Positions 45,702-49,191 of a DNA stretch of 49,191 nucleotides are shown here, piece after piece. The stretch spans positions 1-49,191 of the forward strand of contig DYOA01000018.1 of the NCBI GenBank assembly GCA_020720785.1, read 5' to 3'. The stretch comes from Leptospira biflexa (GTDB lineage Bacteria; Spirochaetota; Leptospiria; Turneriellales; DYLW01). Positions within the stretch are counted from its first letter, which is position 1; each line of letters starts with the position of its first letter. The notes beneath the pieces were generated by a model that was not told where the DNA came from, made no database searches, and was given only the letters and a program-made list of their open reading frames with translations. Made by a program: the position numbers and the translations under genes.

Positions 45702-47031
45702 ACCCTTCTTCCAGAACTGATTCCGGCAGGGCACTGTCTGCCATTTTTCCGGAAAGGAAGCTGGTATACGCTGCCATGTCCACATGGCCATGCCCGGAAA
45801 GGTTAAAAAGAATGGTCTTGCTTTTTCCTTCCTGGTCTGCTTTGCGTGCTTCCACAACGGCGGCATGGATGGCATGATTGGATTCCGGGGCGGGAAGGAT
45901 ACCTTCTGACCGTGCGAATACCAGTGCGGATTGGAATACTTCTCCCTGCTCATAGGATTGAGCTTCAATGTAGCCTTCCTTTAGCATTTGCGAAGTCAGC
46001 GGAGAAGCACCGTGATACCGCAGTCCGCCTGCGTGGATTCCCGGTGGCATGAAATCATGTCCCAGAGTATACATTTTAATGAGCGGAGTTAATCCCGCGA
46101 CATCACCAAAGTCATACTCATACTTTCCACGGGTCAATGTGGGGCAGGCTTTGGGTTCCACTGCGATGAGGCGATAATTTTTTCCTGCGAATTTCTCTCT
46201 GAGATACGGGAACGCGAGTCCTGCGAAGTTGCTCCCGCCTCCATGGCATCCGATGATAATATCCGGATCATCTCCCGCCATTTTCATCTGGAGGATGGCC
46301 TCCTCGCCGATGATGGTCTGGTGAAGGAGAACGTGGTTCAAAACGGAGCCCAGGGAATAGTTGGTGTCTTTATTCTGGGCAGCTTCTTCCACCGCTTCGC
46401 TGATGGCAATTCCCAGGCTTCCAATGGAATTGGGGTCTTTAGCAAGAACGGCTCTTCCGGATTCTGTTTTATCTGTGGGGGAGGGATACACCTCTCCGCC
46501 CCAGGTTTCGATCATTGAGCGCCGGTATGGTTTTTGCTCATAGGAAATTTTTACCATGTACACTTTTACATGCAGGCCAAAGTAATTGCCGGCAAAGGAC
46601 AATGCGGAACCCCACTGTCCGGCCCCGGTTTCTGTGGTGAGTTTGGTGAAACCGTCTTTTTTGTTATAGTATGCTTGGGGTACCGCAGTATTGGGTTTGT
46701 GGCTCCCGGCTGGCGATACACCTTCGTATTTATAGTAAATTTTGGAATTTGTTTTAATGGCCTTTTCCAATTGATGGGCACGGTAGAGAGGGGCTGGCCG
46801 CCAAAGGGAATATACATCCATGACTTCATCCGGAATGGGGATGAATCTTTGCGAGGTCACTTCCTGCTCAATCAGGCTCATGGGAAAAATGGGCGAAAGA
46901 TCCTCCGGCGTTACCGGTTTTTTGGTTCCGGGGTGCAGTACGGCTTCCGGCGGATTGGGCATATCGGCCATTATGTTATACCAATTGCGGGGCATGTCTT
47001 TTTCATTTAACAGATATTTGGTTGTTTTCAT
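45679..47031 (-). CDS. trpB: Tryptophan synthase beta chain, TrpB2 type
   Basis: 450 residues, PLP enzyme that joins indole and serine to make tryptophan. It belongs to the longer TrpB2 group: the N-terminal [27 protein letters not shown] region, [13 protein letters not shown], the PLP lysine Lys 112 in GSHKPNTA, and the phosphate loop GCHGGGSNF are present. No trpA or other trp gene is nearby, which fits the stand-alone, indole-salvaging role proposed for TrpB2. The ATG at 47031 follows AAGGG. It is divergent from buk. Confidence 0.92.
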   Translation of the reverse strand: MKTTKYLLNEKDMPRNWYNIMADMPNPPEAVLHPGTKKPVTPEDLSPIFPMSLIEQEVTSQRFIPIPDEVMDVYSLWRPAPLYRAHQLEKAIKTNSKIYYKYEGVSPAGSHKPNTAVPQAYYNKKDGFTKLTTETGAGQWGSALSFAGNYFGLHVKVYMVKISYEQKPYRRSMIETWGGEVYPSPTDKTESGRAVLAKDPNSIGSLGIAISEAVEEAAQNKDTNYSLGSVLNHVLLHQTIIGEEAILQMKMAGDDPDIIIGCHGGGSNFAGLAFPYLREKFAGKNYRLIAVEPKACPTLTRGKYEYDFGDVAGLTPLIKMYTLGHDFMPPGIHAGGLRYHGASPLTSQMLKEGYIEAQSYEQGEVFQSALVFARSEGILPAPESNHAIHAAVVEARKADQEGKSKTILFNLSGHGHVDMAAYTSFLSGKMADSALPESVLEEGFASIPKI

Positions 47032-47040
47032 TCAGATCCC

Positions 47041-47070
47041 TTTATAAATTTAGTCTTGATTTTTAGACAA
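47041..47070 (-). promoter_or_regulatory. Weak candidate promoter for the trpB-like gene
   Basis: On the minus strand TTGTCT (47070-47065) and TATAAA (47046-47041) are 18 bases apart. The predicted start of transcription falls at the ATG itself, so the AAGGG site would not be in the mRNA; one of the two readings is probably wrong. Confidence 0.2.
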
Positions 47071-47151
47071 AGATATTTTTATTTTCCATAGGGCAAGTAT
47101 TTCTTTTGTTCCGGTGAAAATATTTGTCCAAAAAATCCGGGCGGAGGGGTG

Positions 47152-48249
47152 ATGAAAAAACAGGAAAAATATAATATTCTGGTGATTAATCCCGGGTCCA
47201 CGTCCACCAAAATCGGGTATTTTGTCAATGAGCACCCGGAGGACGTGGTCAATATACATCATGGTGCGTCTGAACTTTCCGGTTTTCGGAGTGTCATGGA
47301 CCAGTCTGATTTTCGGAAAAAGGCTATTTTTGATCATTTTCATAAAAATTATCCGGATGTACGTTTCCATGGAGTTGCCGCTCGCGGTGGCCTTATCCGT
47401 CCGGTTCCCGGAGGAGTATATCTGGTGGACAAGGAAATGCTGGAAGATTTGCGAAATGCCACTATTCAGCATGCGTCCAATTTGGCTGCGGTCATCGGCC
47501 AGGAAATTGCGAAAGAATTTGGAGTGAAAGCATATATTATGGATCCGGTTGTTGTGGATGAAATGGATGCCCTGGGCCGCTATTCCGGGCATCCGGATAT
47601 CCGCCGCTATCCCATTTTCCATGCTCTCAACCAGAAAGAGGTGGCACGGCGGTTTTCGCTTGTGCAGGGGAAGAAATATTCAACGGTGAATCTGATTGTC
47701 TGCCATATTGGAGGCGGGATCAGTGTGGGAGTGCACCGCCGGGGGAAAGTGGTGGATGTGAATAATGCCATCACGGGGGAAGGCCCTTTTACTCCAGAGC
47801 GCTCCGGAGCATTGCCCGCTATGGAAATTATAAAGATGATCCAATCCGGGGCGATTGATTTTTCTATTGCCTTAGGGATGCTTCAGGGGAAGGGGGGTCT
47901 GGTGGCGTATACCGGAACATCCGATGTGGAGGAAATACAAAGCCGTATCCGCTCCGGTGAAAAAAATCTGGAGGAGGTAATGGACGCTTTTGTGTACCAG
48001 ATTGCCAGGGAAATCGGGGCGGCTTCCGCAGTGTTGAAGGGAAAAGTGGACGGGATCCTTATCACCGGGGGCGTAGCCCATGATGCCAAAATTGTAAGAA
48101 AAATAAAGTCCTATGTTTCCTACATCGGCCAGGTTGCCGTATATCCGGGAGAGCATGAATTAAGTGCCCTTGCGTCCGGAGTGTACCGAGTGCTGACCGG
48201 AAAGGAAAAAGTCCGGAATTATGCAGCTTCCGTTATAAAGCGGCCATAG
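47152..48249 (+). CDS. buk: Butyrate kinase (acetate/propionate kinase superfamily)
   Basis: 365 residues, the normal size. Interconverts butyryl phosphate + ADP and butyrate + ATP. The ASKHA-fold motifs are NPGSTSTK (N-terminal phosphate loop), the central CHIGGGISVGVHRRGKVVDVNNA-type segment (in parts) and ITGGVAHD near the C-terminus. The ATG at 47152 follows GGAGGGG; the GTG three bases upstream overlaps that site. The 3' end overlaps ptb tail to tail by 17 bases. Branched-chain or other short acyl phosphates are also possible substrates. Confidence 0.94.
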   Translation: MKKQEKYNILVINPGSTSTKIGYFVNEHPEDVVNIHHGASELSGFRSVMDQSDFRKKAIFDHFHKNYPDVRFHGVAARGGLIRPVPGGVYLVDKEMLEDLRNATIQHASNLAAVIGQEIAKEFGVKAYIMDPVVVDEMDALGRYSGHPDIRRYPIFHALNQKEVARRFSLVQGKKYSTVNLIVCHIGGGISVGVHRRGKVVDVNNAITGEGPFTPERSGALPAMEIIKMIQSGAIDFSIALGMLQGKGGLVAYTGTSDVEEIQSRIRSGEKNLEEVMDAFVYQIAREIGAASAVLKGKVDGILITGGVAHDAKIVRKIKSYVSYIGQVAVYPGEHELSALASGVYRVLTGKEKVRNYAASVIKRP

Positions 48250-49132
48250 CCATGGAATAAAGCTTGGTTTCCTCGTCATCCGTGCGGGAGGTGAACACAA
48301 TGGGCGAGGCAGCACCGGTGATAAACGCACCCACCTTGCCTCCGGAGAAAAAGACATTTGCTTTATATATTGCATTTGCCACTTCTATGTTATGGGCCAG
48401 AAGGATATCTGCGTCTCCCGCCACTTCACTTCGGATTTTTTTATGAATGGTTGCTTCTCTGGAAATGGCATTGTCCATGGCCAGGGGACCATCCACCAAA
48501 CAGTTTCCGAATTGTCCTCTTTCTGACATTTTGGACAACGCGGCGGCATCCAGAGTGGCCGGCATATCCGGATTCACCACTTCCACCGCAGCCAGAACCG
48601 CTATTTTGGGAATGGCAATCCCCAGCCTTTGCATGACAGCTACAGAATTATTCACCAGTTCCACTTTTGTGGCAAAATCCGGGGCTATATTCATCCCTGC
48701 ATCCGTGAGGGCGATGAGTTTGTGGTAGGCGGGGATTTCAAATACCCCAATATGGCTCAGGACTTTGGACTGTCGCAGGCCGTATTCTTTATTCAAAATA
48801 TGCCGCAGGCACTGGGCACTGGTGATATTGCCCTTCATAATGATATCTGCTTTTTTGTCATGCGTGGCTTTTACCGCTTTCATGCAGGCGATGGAATCCT
48901 CTTCCTCATGTTCAATCTCCATCCCGGCGAGGGAGATTCCATTTTCTTTGGCTATTTTTTCTATTTCAGGTTTATTCCCAAACGCAACCACTCTGGCAAT
49001 CCCATGGCGAATGGCCATTTCCGCCGCCAGAAGAACATGATGATCCTGAGCCACACTCACGGCGATGGTCTTTTTCTGGGCATGGGTTTTTGCCATATTC
49101 AGTATTTCTTTTAGGGATCGGATATTTTCCAT
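48233..49132 (-). CDS. ptb: Phosphate butyryltransferase
   Basis: 299 residues, the typical Ptb length, converting butyryl-CoA + phosphate to butyryl phosphate + CoA. MKGNITSAQCLRHIL, LTDAGMNIAPDF, and NCLVDGPLAMDNAIS are family hallmarks. The ATG at 49132 begins the conserved SLKEILNMAKTHAQKK helix; an upstream GTG at 49189 would add 19 residues. No clear ribosome binding site is seen and the promoter is outside the window. It works in series with Buk but is transcribed toward it rather than with it. Confidence 0.93.
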   Translation of the reverse strand: MENIRSLKEILNMAKTHAQKKTIAVSVAQDHHVLLAAEMAIRHGIARVVAFGNKPEIEKIAKENGISLAGMEIEHEEEDSIACMKAVKATHDKKADIIMKGNITSAQCLRHILNKEYGLRQSKVLSHIGVFEIPAYHKLIALTDAGMNIAPDFATKVELVNNSVAVMQRLGIAIPKIAVLAAVEVVNPDMPATLDAAALSKMSERGQFGNCLVDGPLAMDNAISREATIHKKIRSEVAGDADILLAHNIEVANAIYKANVFFSGGKVGAFITGAASPIVFTSRTDDEETKLYSMAMAAL

Positions 49133-49191
49133 GGGATAAATTTTATTTTTGCGATGCCCAGTCAAGCTGCCATAATGTGTGACAGTCACCC

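Noticed and set aside
45702..45968. N-terminal extension of the Cys-rich gene up to 45968
   Set aside because: It would lie entirely inside the trpB-like gene in another frame and encodes an atypical Pro/Trp/Lys-rich stretch.
1..49191. CRISPR array, rRNA operon or complete insertion sequence
   Set aside because: No regularly spaced repeats, no rRNA stretches and no transposase frames with terminal repeats were seen beyond the partial Rpn-type tail.

Overview
This 49 kb window comes from a diderm (Gram-negative type) bacterium of moderate G+C. The outer membrane is inferred from an apolipoprotein N-acyltransferase, several lipoprotein signal peptides, a small beta-barrel-like protein and a secreted lipase with a foldase-like partner. 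Proton-pumping complex I, a UbiB-family protein and a butyrate kinase / phosphate butyryltransferase pair point to a quinone-using organism that also handles butyrate or related acyl phosphates. A Leptospirales-like spirochaete is my best guess at lineage, but this is a low-confidence inference from gene content and layout.

Layout. 1-4.0 kb: the tail of an Rpn-type nuclease/transposase gene, a large palindrome over the lnt stop codon, then (minus strand) lipase - attenuator-like hairpin - lipase foldase-like gene - lnt. 4.0-4.4 kb: a gene-free gap. 4.4-14.8 kb: an eleven-gene nuo operon, A-B-C-D-H-I-J-K-L-M-N, with no E, F or G. 14.8-20.1 kb: in close series, a lipoprotein, a class A penicillin-binding protein, dnaX and an unknown helical protein, meeting a minus-strand patatin-like phospholipase tail to tail. 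21.1-23.5 kb: an unrecognised three-gene envelope cassette. 23.5-23.9 kb: tRNA-Val and rpsT on the minus strand.

24.1-40.4 kb is one long S10-spc-alpha ribosomal superoperon: tuf, rpsJ, rplCDWB, rpsS, rplV, rpsC, rplP, rpmC, rpsQ, rplNXE, rpsZ, rpsH, rplFR, rpsE, rpmD, rplO, secY, adk, map, rpmJ, rpsMKD, rpoA, rplQ. infA is missing between map and rpmJ. 40.5-49.2 kb is a mixed region: ubiB-like, tRNA-Ser, an M15 D,D-carboxypeptidase, a XerC/D recombinase, an unknown coiled-coil protein, a Cys-rich YkgJ-like protein, a TrpB2-type tryptophan synthase beta chain, buk and ptb.

How the genes fit together. The nuo block encodes the membrane arm and the quinone-reducing module of complex I; its electron-input partner must lie elsewhere or be something other than the NADH module. 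Lnt, the lipase/foldase pair, the PBP, the carboxypeptidase and the envelope cassette serve the cell envelope. The ribosomal superoperon supplies translation, secretion (SecY), N-terminal methionine removal (Map) and RNA polymerase alpha. The most interesting unexplained item is the 21.1-23.5 kb cassette: a lipoprotein, a second exported protein whose C-terminal half is a diverged copy of that lipoprotein fused behind a TolB/CsgG-like half, and a barrel-like protein. Gene packing is tight, with three convergent pairs overlapping at their 3' ends.
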